A stretch of DNA of 64,000 nt from Choristoneura fumiferana (taxonomy: Eukaryota > Arthropoda > Insecta > Lepidoptera > Tortricidae): the NCBI RefSeq assembly GCF_025370935.1, contig NC_133496.1, positions 3,675,508-3,739,507 of the forward strand, read 5' to 3'. Positions 11,505 through 21,939 of this stretch are shown one piece after another. Within the stretch, counting starts at the first letter, position 1; each line of letters opens with the position of its first letter. The notes under the pieces are model-generated. The model had not been told where the DNA came from and did no database searches. It was given only the letters and a program-made list of their open reading frames with translations. Both the position numbers and the translations under genes were made by a program.

Positions 11505-11890
11505 TTTTGTAAAAAAATATTTTTTAATACCAGCTTTTTTTGCTGACTGGACTTTTCACTTTCACTTTTCTCACTTTTCACACTTCTTTTTCTCACTTAT
11601 TTTTGACTTTTTTCACTTCTCACTTTTTTTTCTTTTTTTTGACGTTTTTTCTTTTTTTGTGTTTAATTGTCTGAAATAAATGTTCTTTTTTTTTGGTTGA
11701 CTATACTTGTGTCCTGACCGGACTACCAGGATGTCACTACCAGATTATTGTATTGTCATGCAATTTAAATAAGTATACCAAATTTCAAGTCAATTCAAAC
11801 ACTGGAAGTTGGTCAAATTTAACTTGCAAGATTTGATTACAGACAGACCGACAGACAACGGGACAGGAAACTAAATAAAAGCTTGTATTA
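11505..11890 (+). repeat. 'ggactaccaggatgtcacta' repeat (family M), copy 1
   Basis: Begins 'taataccagctttttttgctgactg' and continues through 'gaccggactaccaggatgtc', 'ccaaatttcaagtcaatt', 'cttgcaagatttga', 'cagacagacaacgggacagg' and 'ctaaataaaagcttgta'. Matching copies are at 37070-37870 (interrupted) and 56590-56840 (reverse). A 'tcacttttc' simple tract at 11545-11650 is an expansion unique to this copy. Confidence 0.6.
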
Positions 11891-11949
11891 AAGATGAAAA
11901 CCGATTCGATTTGTAGCATTCGAACATGGCGGATGTAGACAATAAATCG

Positions 11950-14120
11950 TGTACCACTGATGAACGTTTCCACCAGTATGTCAGGGATTATTCAAAATTA
12001 TTCAAAATTATATGTAATAAAGCAAAAGCAGCCCATGTAACTAATAAATTAAGTCCTCTGATGATAAAATTAAAACAGTTTGGAAAATTATAAATACTGA
12101 AACGGTCGACGTAAGAACGCGGAGTCCTCTATATCATTAAAGATTAACAACGTATTAGAAACGGACGCGGTTAAAGTAGCTAAACGAGTTTAATACCTAC
12201 TTCTCTAAAATCCCCATCGAAACGACAAAATGTCTCGCGTCTTCCTCAAAGTTAGCTGAATCGCTCTTAAAACAAAATGTATCTATTCCAAACTTAAGTA
12301 ATTTTAAATTCACGCATGTCTCTCCCTGTGACATCATTAAGACTTTTAGATTATTGAAAGTAAAAAAAACGGAAGACTTGTGGGGCGTCTCAGTTAAGGT
12401 TCTACATTCCATTTTAGATGTCGTTGCTCCAACTTAGCATTTATTTTTAATAGCTGTATAGATGAAGGCGTGTTTCCAGATTTGATGAATATAGTAAAGT
12501 AGTTCCTATTTTTAAATCAGGTGATAAAGATAATCCCTCTGATTATCGTCCTGTGTCCATCCTATCAGCGTTTAGCAAAATATTCGAAAAAATAATGCTG
12601 ACGCAAATGATCTCGCATTTTAATACCCATAAAATCATGCATCCACAGCAGTTCGGATTCACAAAAGGCAGGTCTACTACAGATGCGGGTCATAGTTTAG
12701 TTAAATTCATATTGCAAGCTTGGGAGGAATCACATGACGCTATAGGTGTATTCTGCGACCTTTCGAAAGCTTTTGATTGTGTGGATCATGATACTTTAAT
12801 TTGTAAGTTAAATTTTTATGGCATTCGTGGCCTCGCTTTAGAACTCATTAAATCTTACCTCACACAAAGAAAGCAAAAGGTAGCGATTAACGGAATGGTA
12901 TTGGAGGGATCTGTGGTCGAAATGGGAGTACCTCAAGGATCCATTCTTGCCCCATTCCTGTATCTTATTTATGTAAATGACCTTACTTATATGGTAAGCC
13001 AAAAGTCGGGTATAGTTATGTTTGCTGACGACACGTCTTTACTGTTCAAGGTTAGTAGAAAAGATACCGACTTCATTGAGCCCAATGAAACCCTGTCCGT
13101 GATATCCGCATGGTTTGCTGCCAATAATTTGTTACTAAATCTTAAGAAAACTAAATGTATTAAATTCTCGTTGATAAATTCATCTAGCTCGAATTCAGTT
13201 TCTTATATAAAGTTAAATGGTCAAACTATTGAATTTGTAAAATCAACAGTATTTTTAGGAATAACGCTCGATTCTAAACTGCAGTGGGGACCTCACGTCA
13301 CAGCAATCGCGGGTAGATTGAGCTCTGCTGCTTTTGCAGTTTGGAAAATACGGCAGCTAACCGATGTGGCGACGGCACGGTTGGTGTATTTTGCTTACTT
13401 TAATAGCATTATTTCGTACGGCCTTATTTTATGGGGATCTGCTGCAGACATTGAGTCAATTTTTATCTTACAAAAGAGAGCAATTAGAGCAATTTATAAT
13501 TGAAGACGCGTGAATCTTTAAGATCTTTTTTTAAGGAAACAGATATCCTAACCCTGCCGTCGCTTTATGTTTTTGAAATAATCATGTATGTTAGGAAGAA
13601 CATATGTGATTTTCCCACTAACGTCGATAAGCCAAAGGCTACTAGAAACACAGGGAAGCTTAAAGTTCCATCTTACAGACTGGCTAAAACCAAAAAGTCT
13701 TTCTGGGAAATTGCATACGTTTTTATAATAAATTCCAAAAAAAAATTATAAATGAAACTGATACAAAATTCAGATCTATTGTCAAGAAGACATTAATATC
13801 AAGGGCGTATTATAAAGTTAATGATTATATCATGGACAGGGATATTTGGAAATAATTCGATCCGCATTAGCGATCCCTTCAAATAGCGACCTACTGTGTT
13901 AAAAATAAAGTTGTGTTAAATACTTGTGATGTATACATATCATTTAATAATATTGTAAATCAGTTTTAAAAAAAAAAAAAATATACCTCGTTGAGTTTCT
14001 TGCCGGATTCTTCTCAGCAGAGGTTTTTCCGAACCGGTGGCAGATTTTTTTTGACATTCATAAGTGCTTGTTATAGCCTAAATTGAATAAAGATATTTTT
14101 GACTTTGACTTTGACTTTGA
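11950..14120 (+). mobile_element. 5'-truncated CR1/jockey-type LINE with (TTTGAC)n tail
   Basis: This non-LTR retrotransposon remnant runs from the linker between endonuclease and reverse transcriptase to the 3' tail. The endonuclease domain and ORF1 are absent. The 3' UTR (13860-14085) contains 'gagtttcttgccggattctt' and 'cttgttatagcctaaattga', and ends in a (TTTGAC)n repeat at 14097-14120, as is usual in this LINE group. A reverse fragment of the same tail lies at 51533-51600. The name Daphne (a lepidopteran CR1 clade) is possible but cannot be settled without a tree. Confidence 0.85.
11955..13855 (+). pseudogene. LINE ORF2 (reverse transcriptase) remnant with frameshifts
   Basis: Reading across frames shows the pre-RT linker ('DERFHQYVRDYSKLFK', then 'VWKIINTET'). 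Then comes the RT domain: 'DNPSDYRPVSIL' at about 12533, 'QQFGFTKGRST' at about 12646, catalytic 'DLSKAFDCVDHD' at 12757, 'GVPQGSILAPFLYLIYVNDL' at 12928, and the active-site FADD at 13021-13032. The open run 12553-13503 (316 codons) is only the longest intact piece; its ATG is internal to RT, not a true start. Breaks: a frameshift near 12060, in-frame stop or frame changes near 12185-12500, and a -1 shift at 13500 where 'IYN' is followed in the next frame by 'LKTRESLRSFF'. The C-terminal part runs to about 13850. It would have reverse-transcribed LINE RNA at a nicked target; this copy is dead. Confidence 0.88.
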
Positions 14121-14389
14121 ATATCTAATTTTGCTATTTCTGGTTCTTTGGCTAGTGAAGTATAATAAAATTTTGATAGTGTTTTATGCGGCGATTTACC
14201 TTAACAGTGAACAGTGATCACAAAATTCTATATTTCTCTCGTGTCTGACATTTTTAATGCACAAGTTGTGTCCACGTGGTTCTGGAATTTGACTATCAAG
14301 TTGCAAAAACTACAACCACCGTACAACGTCCCTCTCAAAGAGAGTATACTTTGACACTGGCGAAATTGTCCTATTAATTAGGACAGAAA

Positions 14390-14425
14390 AGCCATATTTT
14401 AAAGAGAAGAAGAAGAAGATGAAAA
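14390..14425 (+). repeat. Short (GAA)n tract
   Basis: 'agagaagaagaagaagatgaaa' follows 'attaggacagaaaagcc'. It may be the tail remnant of an RTE-type element, but too little remains to say. Confidence 0.35.
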
Positions 14426-14686
14426 CCGCCAACGTTACCATTATAAAGTTCAATATCTTAAATACTGTTAAACCGATATTGATGAAACTTACCTAAGAAC
14501 GCATCGCACCTAAGATGTAACGTGCACGTTCTGCAGATCTAAACCTGGCTTAAGGAGCAGAAAGACAAGTGAGCAAGTAATTCTTTATTTTTTTTACAAA
14601 AGAAGTTATACTGAATACACAAACAGTACAATGATACAAAACTATTGCAAGTTTAACTCACAATCATACGCAAAATACCATTTTTA

Positions 14687-14910
14687 ACCCCTGACGTAAT
14701 AAGAGGGGTGTTAAAATTTGACAACAACGTCTATCTGTCTGTCTGTCTGTAGCATCGTTGCTCTCAAACGGATGGACCGACTTCAATGCGTTTTTTTGTC
14801 ATCGCAAGGAACATTACATTATTGCGAGGCCGTAAAAACAAAGGAGTTTGTATTAAACAAATCGATTGACTTTAACTCGAATCTCACATTTTTCTCGCTC
14901 GGCTTTTTCG
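14687..14910 (+). repeat. 'acccctgacg...aggggtgtt...gtctgtctgt' repeat, copy 2
   Basis: Same ordered blocks as 1252-1620 and 46070-46215: 'aggggtgttaaaatttgac', a (GTCT)n tract, 'gcatcgttgctctcaaacgg' and 'gaccgacttcaatgcg'. Non-coding; class unknown. Confidence 0.5.
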
Positions 14911-15182
14911 ACAACCGCCACTAGGGGGCAGCTAATGCGCCACAGCGTTACGAGCACTCACTATTTATGGGCACATAAACACCGTCGCTCAGCGCGTAAG
15001 ATGCCCGCCGTAACTCAGATATCGCGGTGGGCGGCGGCCCTAAGGGATGCACTATGTGGGGGAGGCAGTCGGATTGTTTTTTCGTCTAATACATATATCT
15101 AGGGGTGTGTGGTAGCCCACAAGTCGATCTAGTGTTAGGTTAGGAGGAATTTTGAATTTGGTTGTTTTACATAAGTAGTACC

Positions 15183-15335
15183 TTGACGACCGAGCTTTGC
15201 TCGGACTAAAACCAGACGTTTTTCCAGAGATAAGACCAAGCTAGATCGATTTACCATCCCTACATACCAAATTTTATCGAAATTGTTGGAGCCGTTTCCG
15301 AGATCCCCGAAATATATAAACATATATACATAAAT
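15183..15335 (+). repeat. 'gagctttgctcgg / gccgtttccgagat' repeat, copy 2
   Basis: Aligns with 70-225, including 'agaccaagctaga', 'ttggagccgtttccgagatc' and an AT-rich 'aaatatataaac' end. The SINE at 15336 follows directly. Confidence 0.55.
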
Positions 15336-15656
15336 CCGCCTTGGTGGCCTAGTGGGAAGCCGTGGTGGCCTAGTGGTTTGACTTATCGCCTCTCAAGCAG
15401 AGGGTCGTGGGTTCAAACCCCGGCTCGCACCTCTGAGTTTTTCGAAATCCATGTGCGGAATTACATTTGATATTTACCACGAGCTTTGCGGTGAATGAAA
15501 ACATCGTGAGGAAACCTGCACAAACCTGCGAAGCAATTCAATGGTGCGTGTGAAGTTCCCAATCCGCACTGGGCCCGCGTCGGAACTATGGCCCAAGCCC
15601 TTTTGTTCTGAGAGGAGGCCTGTGCCCAGCAGTGGGACGTATATAGGGTGGGATGG
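15336..15656 (+). mobile_element. Nearly complete tRNA-derived SINE (family B)
   Basis: The head is tRNA-like: 'gtggcctagtggtttgac' (A-box region) and 'gtgggttcaaacccc' (B-box GGTTCAAAC). The body has 'cggtgaatgaaaacatcgtg', 'gaaacctgcacaaacctgcg' and 'gtgaagttcccaatccgcac'. It ends 'cagcagtgggacgtatatag' and 'ggtgggatgga'. The first ~22 bases of the head are partly duplicated ('ccttggtggcctagtgggaagc' before 'cgtggtggcctagtgg'). A possible 10-bp target duplication with one mismatch is 'atacataaat' (15326-15335) / 'atacaaaaat' (15657-15666). RNA polymerase III would transcribe it; mobilisation needs a LINE partner. Confidence 0.85.
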
Positions 15657-15929
15657 ATACAAAAATTGCTCGTTTAAAGGTATTAGATTAGATAAATAGA
15701 GTTATTTTGACAGTATACAGGGTGTTTTGTAGCTACGTGCAAAGCTTAAAGGCGGTGATAGCCGAGGTATTTTTAAAAATTTTAAGCCATATATGTCTTA
15801 GCTAAAATGTTATGTTTTTTTTAATTGAAAATTTAGCAATTTTAGTAAAATACCCAGAATTTGATAGTCACGAGTCACGAGATCACTAAAGCTTAAAATA
15901 TTATGTTATATGTAGTGCCACAAGAGTTG

Positions 15930-16208
15930 TTTTTTTTTATTTGACTGGATGGCAAACGAGCAAGTGGGTCTCCTGATGGTAAGAGATCACCACCGTCCAT
16001 AGACACCTGCAACACCAGGGGGATTGCAGATGCATTGCCAACCTAGAGGCCTAAGATGGGATACCTCAAGTGCCAGTAATTTCACCGGCTGTCTTACTCT
16101 CCACGCCGAAACACAACAGTGCAAGCACTGCTGCTTCACGGCAGGATTAGCGAGCAAAAAGGTGGTAGCAATCCGGGCGGTCCTTGCACAAGGTCCTACC
16201 ACCTGCAG
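15930..16208 (-). mobile_element. LINE 3'-end fragment ('cctgccgtgaagcagcagtgc' family), copy 2
   Basis: Starts with a T-run ('gttttttttttatttgactgg', the complement of the A-rich tail) and contains 'cgagcaagtgggtctcctga', 'acctagaggcctaaga', 'ctctccacgccgaaacacaa' and 'cttgcacaaggtcctaccac'. It closely matches 44935-45215. Confidence 0.72.
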
Positions 16209-16283
16209 AATGTTGTTTTTGCCTGTTGCCTATTTTTATGCCTGTTTTTTTTTTGCGTGATGTCAACTCTGGTGGCACTTCTT

Positions 16284-16719
16284 ATACAAGGTGTCTTTGA
16301 CCATAGGGCTTTAAATTCAAGGTTCGTTTCTACTCAAAAAATAAGCTACTTTTGCTTTGTAACATTTTGAAAAAACCTAAATTTGGATCATTTATTGATC
16401 CTCAAAGTTTAATTGTTAAATCAATGTATCGCACATGGCGGTGTTATCGCTGTCCTTACACAAACATGTGGTCCTTTGGTACGGGGTTGGCCTTGAAATA
16501 ATTTTTGACATTTATTTGACATCTCTAAGATAACATTTATCAACGTGCCGTCAATTTGTATTGCATCGCATATATTGAAAATTACATTTAATTTGTATGA
16601 AAAAAAAAATGAAATTAACAGTGGTCATACTTTTAAAAAGTATCAGAACAAAAGTAGCTCAGTTATGCGACTAGAATCGAACCCTGGATTTAAAGCCCAA
16701 TGGTCAAAGACTCCCTATA
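16284..16719. mobile_element. ~436-bp MITE with ~42-bp imperfect TIRs (family I), complete copy
   Basis: The left end 'tacaaggtgtctttgaccat', followed by 'agggctttaaatt', pairs with the right end 'aatttaaag...ccaatggtcaaagactcccta' read in reverse. The interior has 'ggatcatttattgatcctca', 'catggcggtgttatcgctgt' and 'aacagtggtcatac'. Other copies: 17937-18284, 46879-47419 and 57658-57965. No transposase; superfamily not clear. Confidence 0.78.
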
Positions 16720-16789
16720 TGATCTCAACGTAAACATGCCCTCGATAGAAAACCACATACAAACTCGCACGCAAGCATTAACTTTTCTA

Positions 16790-16940
16790 ATATAAAAATA
16801 TCAAGTGATTATTGTCCACGCACGGAAACGCACGAAGTTCCGCGACGGCTTCCGACAGCAGCCGATAGTGTCCGGCGAATAGTCGCGAATAATCGCGAAA
16901 CTGCGGCGGCCGGCTCGCTCGGATGTATAGCGACGGGAAG
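16790..16940. other. GC/CpG-rich block, unexplained
   Basis: A local run of CpG-rich words ('gttccgcgacggcttccgac', 'cgcgaataatcgcgaaact') stands out from AT-rich surroundings. No ORF or splice motif supports a gene. It may be a regulatory segment or old repeat. Confidence 0.3.
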
Positions 16941-17364
16941 AGACAGAAACTTGCATTTAGATGTAATAATTGAATACAATCATTGAAAAATTCTAATTCA
17001 TTGCAAGCCCACCGCTCTTCGACCCATTTTTTACTTTAAATAACGCATTTTTTATAGTTAGGTAATTGTTTTTTTTTTACTCAGAAACACGAGCACCATT
17101 GATTTTGACGATTGATACGGACCAATGAATAACTAACTAAATAAATATCAATCAATAATTAATTTATATTAAATATATACGAATTAATTATTGTCATCTT
17201 CCAGTAAGAACTTTATTCCGAAGCACTGATCACTTGTTAACGTGAATATAAACCATTGTAAGCAGTATAAAACATATAGGTATAGCTGCTCGCTTTAGAA
17301 CACAATACTTTGTTTAGTGAATCAAATTTGTTATTTCAAGAATCGGTTTATTTCAGTTTAAAAG

Positions 17365-17810
17365 CGTTTTTACCTGCTGAGCTGGCAACGTTGCATTTTT
17401 GTTAGTTTTTCTCGATTATTCCATAAAAATTGAATGAAAATTAAAAATAATGTGGTCTGATAGAACTGTTCTTAATATATAAGTTAATATGTCTACTGCA
17501 ATAATTATTCGTGATAGACTGTTATATTACGAACAAATGTTTATTGCTAAAAGTGGATCCGAAGCGGTAACGTTTCATGTGCTCTGCCTACCCCATTTGG
17601 GAATACAGGCGTGATGTTTGTGTGTGTGTGTTATTAACGGTTTTCAAAGAAAATAAAACTCTATCACGCATAATTATTGGAGTAGACACATTAACTTATA
17701 TGTTAAAAACAGTTCTATCAGAGCACATTTTTAATTTTCATTCAATTTTTATGGAATAATCGAGAAAAACTAACAAAAATGCAACGTTGCCAGCTCAGCA
17801 GGTAAAAACG
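17365..17810. mobile_element. Foldback element with ~155-bp inverted arms and a nested repeat
   Basis: The left arm (17365-17522, from 'cgtttttacctgctgagctg' through 'ctgatagaactgtt' to 'attcgtgatagac') is matched in reverse by the right arm (about 17656-17810, ending 'cagctcagcaggtaaaaacg'). The spacer carries the 'ccgaagcggtaacgtttc' repeat at 17550-17630 with its (GT)n tail, which probably landed between the arms. Non-coding. Confidence 0.78.
17550..17630 (+). repeat. 'gtggctccgaagcggtaacg' repeat, copy 2, nested
   Basis: 'aaaagtggatccgaagcggt', 'aacgtttcatgtgctctgcc', 'cccatttgggaatacaggcg', then (TG)n; same as 10228-10318 and 39030-39105. It lies between the arms of the foldback element at 17365-17810. 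Confidence 0.68.
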
Positions 17811-17936
17811 GTCTTAAGAGGCCTGGGGATCAGCCTACAAGTCCTTAACAATTATAATTAGTTAGTCAGTTAATCTAAGTATCAGAAAATATTAGAAACT
17901 TTTTTTTCGTCAATTAAATAAAAAATGATGTAGATA

Positions 17937-18284
17937 CAGGATGTTTCTGACCCCATGGCTTTAAATTCCAGGTTCGGTTGTACTCACAAAACTAAGCTAC
18001 TTTTGTTTTGAAACATTTTCAAAAAACTTAATATTAGATCATTTGATCTTCAAAGGTTAATTGTTAAATCAGTGTATCGGACATGGCGGTGTTATCGCTG
18101 TCTCTTGGTACGGGGGCCTTGAAATAATGTTTGACATTTATTTGACATCTCCAAGACAAACATTATCAATGTGCCGTCAATTTAGTATCGTATCGCATAC
18201 ATTAAAAAATTACATTTAATTTTCATGAAAAAAATGAAATTAACAGTGGTCATATTTTTAAAAAGTAGCAGAACAAAAGTAGCT
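17937..18284 (+). mobile_element. MITE family I, copy 2, right end lost
   Basis: Begins 'caggatgtttctgaccccatgg' and 'ctttaaattccaggttcg' and keeps the interior of the 16284 copy. It stops at 'aaaagtagctcagcgctgg', where it meets the foldback retroposon end at 18284. The breakpoint lies in the word 'agc(t/g)c(t)'. Confidence 0.7.
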
Positions 18285-18350
18285 CAGCGCTGGTCTCTTT
18301 TTCTGGTTTTTCTGTGTATCCATGTCTCAGTTTGTATTTATCTATCTATC
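18284..18350 (+). mobile_element. End fragment of the tRNA-like foldback retroposon
   Basis: 'agcgctggtctctttttctg', then 'gtttttctgtgtatccatgt' and 'ctcagtttgtattt' match the outer part of the right arm of the elements at 37.1 and 52.0 kb. The tRNA-like segment and second arm are absent. Confidence 0.65.
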
Positions 18351-18819
18351 GATAAAAAAGTTTCAAGCGTTTGTACATTTTTCATCCATTCCCCATTGTC
18401 GCTTTTAGCCAAAAGTATGTACATACTCGTACCTATCCCATTTCAATGACCTACACGCCCAAGTAAAACTAAGTTTATATAAAAGAGAATATCAATACCT
18501 ACTTAAGTTCCACCGGTGGAGTTGTTGTGTAACAGTGCAGGTTCGAAGCCGCTAACAAGATTTGCCGAAGCACAAAATACAGCTAAACAGGGCGCATGGC
18601 ACAGCGGTTGACACTTCGGTTGGTGCCGGTTTGATTCTAGCGACAACACAGTTCAATGAGGGTCTCTTGAGAGGCGAGTGTCGCTAGATGGCGTTAGTAC
18701 AGAGAGGGACATTTAACGTCACAGTCTTGCTTGTGGTTGGCGCGAAATATCCCTAGATGGCGCTGGTATTGAGAGTCAGGTTTACAGGCTTGCTGGCAAT
18801 CAGCTCATTATAGTTATTT

Positions 18820-18905
18820 AACCAATAACGAGCGTGACACAAATGTCAAAGTTGTCAAACGGATCTCACGACACTAGCGCCAACTTGCCTGCCACAGAAA
18901 CACTC
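18820..18905 (+). repeat. 'caaagttgtcaaacgga...acactagcgccaac' repeat, copy 1
   Basis: 'tgtcaaagttgtcaaacgga' followed by 'cgacactagcgccaac' recurs at 29578-29642 and, in reverse, at 62795-62860. Adjacent 'tagatggcg' words (18680-18770) suggest an old TIR element, but its ends were not resolved. Confidence 0.45.
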
Positions 18906-19226
18906 ATTCCGGTCTTTTGTTCCTTAATGTTCATTATTAAATGTTGGTGAGTTAAAATGGCCATTGCTAGTAAATCTACACCGACATTTATAGCTAGTGT
19001 TCGACCGAAACATGTTTTTTGCCACATCTTTGCTTACCATCAGGCGTCAGTCTTGCGTCTAGTTTCAAATGAAACTTAAATGGACGTGCTAAAATAGTTA
19101 AAATAGCTAATCTTTCTTGACATTTGATGACAAAAAAACGGTGATTTTGATAGTTTTTATTGTTGCCTCCCAAGATCCGCCAAAGTGGGACACGGTTGAA
19201 GTTTGTAAGAGACAATTCATTATCAT

Positions 19227-19372
19227 TCATCTTAGGCAATACACGTCCCAATACAGGGCACAGGTCTCCTCTCACAATAAGAGGGCTTGGACCATACAGG
19301 CCCAATGCCGATTGGGAATTCCACACACATCATTAAATCTCTTCGTAGGTGGTTTCTTTCACCGTAAAGTTT
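19227..19372 (-). mobile_element. tRNA-SINE (family B), diverged and truncated
   Basis: In reverse it shows the 'ggtgaaagaaa', 'attcccaatcggcatt' and 'gaggagacctgtgccctgta' blocks and the 'gggacgtgtat' end. More diverged than the other copies; head missing. Confidence 0.6.
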
Positions 19373-19374
19373 AT

Positions 19375-20690
19375 GTTTAATTTTCGCACATAAACGCAAA
19401 TCGCAATGTTATTTAATTCTATTAATCAGACGTTGTTCTGAGGAGCTACAGAGCCTTCTTCTGATGATTAAGAACTGCTTTCGATTGTGCCTGGCAAACA
19501 GAAGCAAAGTGAAGCTACTGCAGTTCGGAAGCTCGAAATAAATTGACTTAGCGTTGGTGAAGCCCCACAAGCGCTAATGCTCGCTGCCCGTTCATTATAT
19601 TTTGAGCCGTAATTACGTGAGCATTCCTGATTTGTCGCATAGGAATATTAGGTGTTTTTGGTTTAATCACAAAAAAACGATCGTTTTATGTAGCAATATT
19701 ACCTTTCGAAGCCCATTCATTATCGTTAATAAAATAAATTACTCTTCCTTTGGCTTTGCCGTAGTCGAGTAAAAAGAATACAAGAGATTTATTCAATATT
19801 TCGGTTACAAGCTGTGCACGACAAATAATGCAAACAATTGAAGAACCAAAGTACCTAATAAAAGGTTAAGCGACTTAGCTCTTGCCTCTTGACAAACAGA
19901 CGCTGCTGTTCTTCAGTCAAGAAGGTGAAAGGAAGGTGACGCTTCAGTTCGGCGATCGTCACCCCAGAATCCTTCAGTTCCAAGGGCTATCAGTTCTACG
20001 TCTATGAGTAATCTGTCCACTTAAATGACAGACTTCAAAAACCATGACCGTGCCACAACAGTATGCTCAGAAACTTTATAATTAATGAATATACCGGGTG
20101 TGGCTTGTAATAAGAGCAAAAATTTAAAACATAGATCGGACTCGTCAAACTGAACAACATTAGTTCAGCGACTTTTAAAAATATTTAGATTTTTCGAAGT
20201 TAAAGACTTCGACTTTAAAGTTTATTTGAAGAAGCAAAGTATAAAGCAAAATGCTTGATGATTGTAGCGTGACAGGCGACGTCAGTTGTGTTCTAGGATG
20301 GCGTACATTGATAGCAGTATTTAATTTGTATGAAAAAGGGAAAATCTAAAGACTCCATTAGTTTTAAACGTGGCTGAACTAGGTAATGTTGTTTAATTTG
20401 ACGAGTACGATCTATGTTTTAATTATTTGCTCGTATTACAGGCCACACCTGGTAATCGGTAGTCTAATCATGTATCATCATCTTCCTAATAACAACTTAC
20501 CTAAATAACATGCATCCTTTTGGTTTAGGCCTAATGCGACAATCCTTGACAGAAAATGCGCAATTTATCAATTCGAATGCTAAATATAGGACAGACGGAC
20601 AGACGGCCAATCTGACAGGAATGTGGGCAATCAGTGCGTCTGGCGCCCACATTGGTAGACTAAACTAGAGTCTGCCTGGATTAGGTAGGT
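19375..20690. other. Non-coding stretch
   Basis: No gene recognised. Two versions of an 'aacataga tcg ... cgtcaaactgaacaa' sequence (about 20130-20160 and, reversed, 20390-20420) suggest the ends of an old ~290-bp inverted-repeat element. Confidence 0.35.
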
Positions 20691-20854
20691 ACTTACAATG
20701 ACAAGGACTCATCTGAACTCTATTCCCACCGGGTTGCCTAAATTTGCACTACCAGCCCATATTTACTCTTTCTTCATTCGCCAGTATGAAGAACTGTTCT
20801 TTATTGCTTGCGGAGAACAGTCCGCCACATCACTGGTTGCCAATACATCTTCAA

Positions 20855-20940
20855 AAATCAAAAAACCTGGCTGCCTTAAAAAAACTTAAAAGGAAGAAAG
20901 AAGTCTCGTGGTCGGAATCTGTTAAGTACCTAACTTAAAG
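20855..20940 (+). repeat. Fragment related to the 42.7-kb palindrome arm
   Basis: 'aaaaatcaaaaaacctggct', 'gccttaaaa' and 'aaaaggaagaaagaagtctcgtgg' parallel the arm at 42705-42770. It is a single diverged arm with no inverted partner nearby. Confidence 0.5.
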
Positions 20941-21240
20941 TAAAAAAACACAGACGGACTCATCGTCGGTAATCGGTTAGTCCGGACGGAACTCATTCAA
21001 AATCGTACCAGCTCTAAGCATTACTGTATTAAAAGCATTATGTATTGCTTACGCCCTGCACTTAATTAAGTACCTACTTAATACATAAACTAAAGAAGGT
21101 AAAGAAACTACAAGTTCAATATCTCCAAACAAAACAATTGAACCAATAAAAGCAGGTACAAAGCATGCCTAAATGTTTCTCATTCCAACAAAAAAATACA
21201 CCTAACCATATATTTACGATCCACTTCACTTACACGTGCT

Positions 21241-21350
21241 AACTCAATGGTAAATACACGTCGCCTTGAGTGTGCGTCTAACGCGTTAGACGCACTCATG
21301 CGCAGCCATAATTCCACTGCTCTGATTGGTTGGCGGCGTTAGACAAAATT
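21241..21350 (+). repeat. 'gtgtgcgtctaacgc...ctctgattggttgg' repeat, copy 1
   Basis: Shared ordered words with 29808-29905 and 31601-31683: 'gtgtgcgtctaacg', 'gcgttagacgcact' and 'ctctgattggttg' followed by 'gttagacaaaattt'. It contains the palindromic core 'gcgtctaacgcgttagacgc'. Class unknown. Confidence 0.5.
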
Positions 21351-21544
21351 TGGGTGTTGGAAGCGGGAGTGGTTTAAATTTAAATAGGAGTATTCTTTAT
21401 AAATTTGTGTTTTTTCTACAATTTACTATTACCTAATACATGTACAGTTGTAGTGAATGATGTTTTGTCATCGTAGTTTGTCGGATAACTTTGTATTTAT
21501 CTTGCTTTCTCAATTAACTTACTGAAGCTAATTGAGACATAAAT

Positions 21545-21806
21545 TGTTGGAATTCAACAAAAACAAATCCGTCCTACTCTAACTTGTGGTTTGTATGACT
21601 TTCTCTTTTACTCACATGGAGACTAGTTTACACTGTCAAGTGTTCGCTGTTTTTATATGCGTCTCTATCCTGAAGAGAAATGCATTGGTTTAGTTTCATT
21701 ATAGATCACGCTGTTTAGTGAGTAGTACACGACTCTCCTAACAACATATTAAAATAAATATAATTTAAGTGAATCTATTGTTTATGTTAATATCCCATAA
21801 CCAATA
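21545..21806 (+). repeat. 5' LTR of the copia element
   Basis: It starts TGTTGGAATTC, the same first nine bases as Drosophila copia (from memory), and ends CCATAACCAATA directly before the primer site. It contains a TATA-like 'tttttatatgcg' near 21650 and an AATAAA at 21753-21758 that could serve as poly(A) signal. I see no difference from the 3' LTR. Confidence 0.95.
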
Positions 21807-21820
21807 GGTTATGGGCCCAG
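21807..21820 (+). promoter_or_regulatory. Primer binding site for half tRNA-iMet
   Basis: 'ggttatgggcccag' follows the LTR with no gap. It is complementary to the anticodon-loop region of insect initiator tRNA ('ctgggcccataacc'), not to a tRNA 3' end. Copia uses this cleaved-tRNA 5'-half priming mode. Confidence 0.9.
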
Positions 21821-21939
21821 TGCAATTAAAGTAAATTAAATAGTTGAGTGAATTTAAAATTAAAAGAACTTTTTAGTGCCTAATTGTAAAGACTTGAGAC
21901 TAAGTTCGTTTTCTAAAGAATTTTGAATTATAATTCAAA

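Noticed and set aside
12553..13503. 316-codon ORF as a host gene
   Set aside because: It contains the LINE reverse-transcriptase motifs (FADD, PQGSILAPFLYLIYVNDL); reading continues in other frames on both sides and ends in a LINE (TTTGAC)n tail.
16024..16260. Repeated ~80-codon ORF (16.0, 45.0 and 5.6 kb)
   Set aside because: The similarity between loci comes from the LINE 3'-end repeat; frames differ in length and have no start or domain logic.
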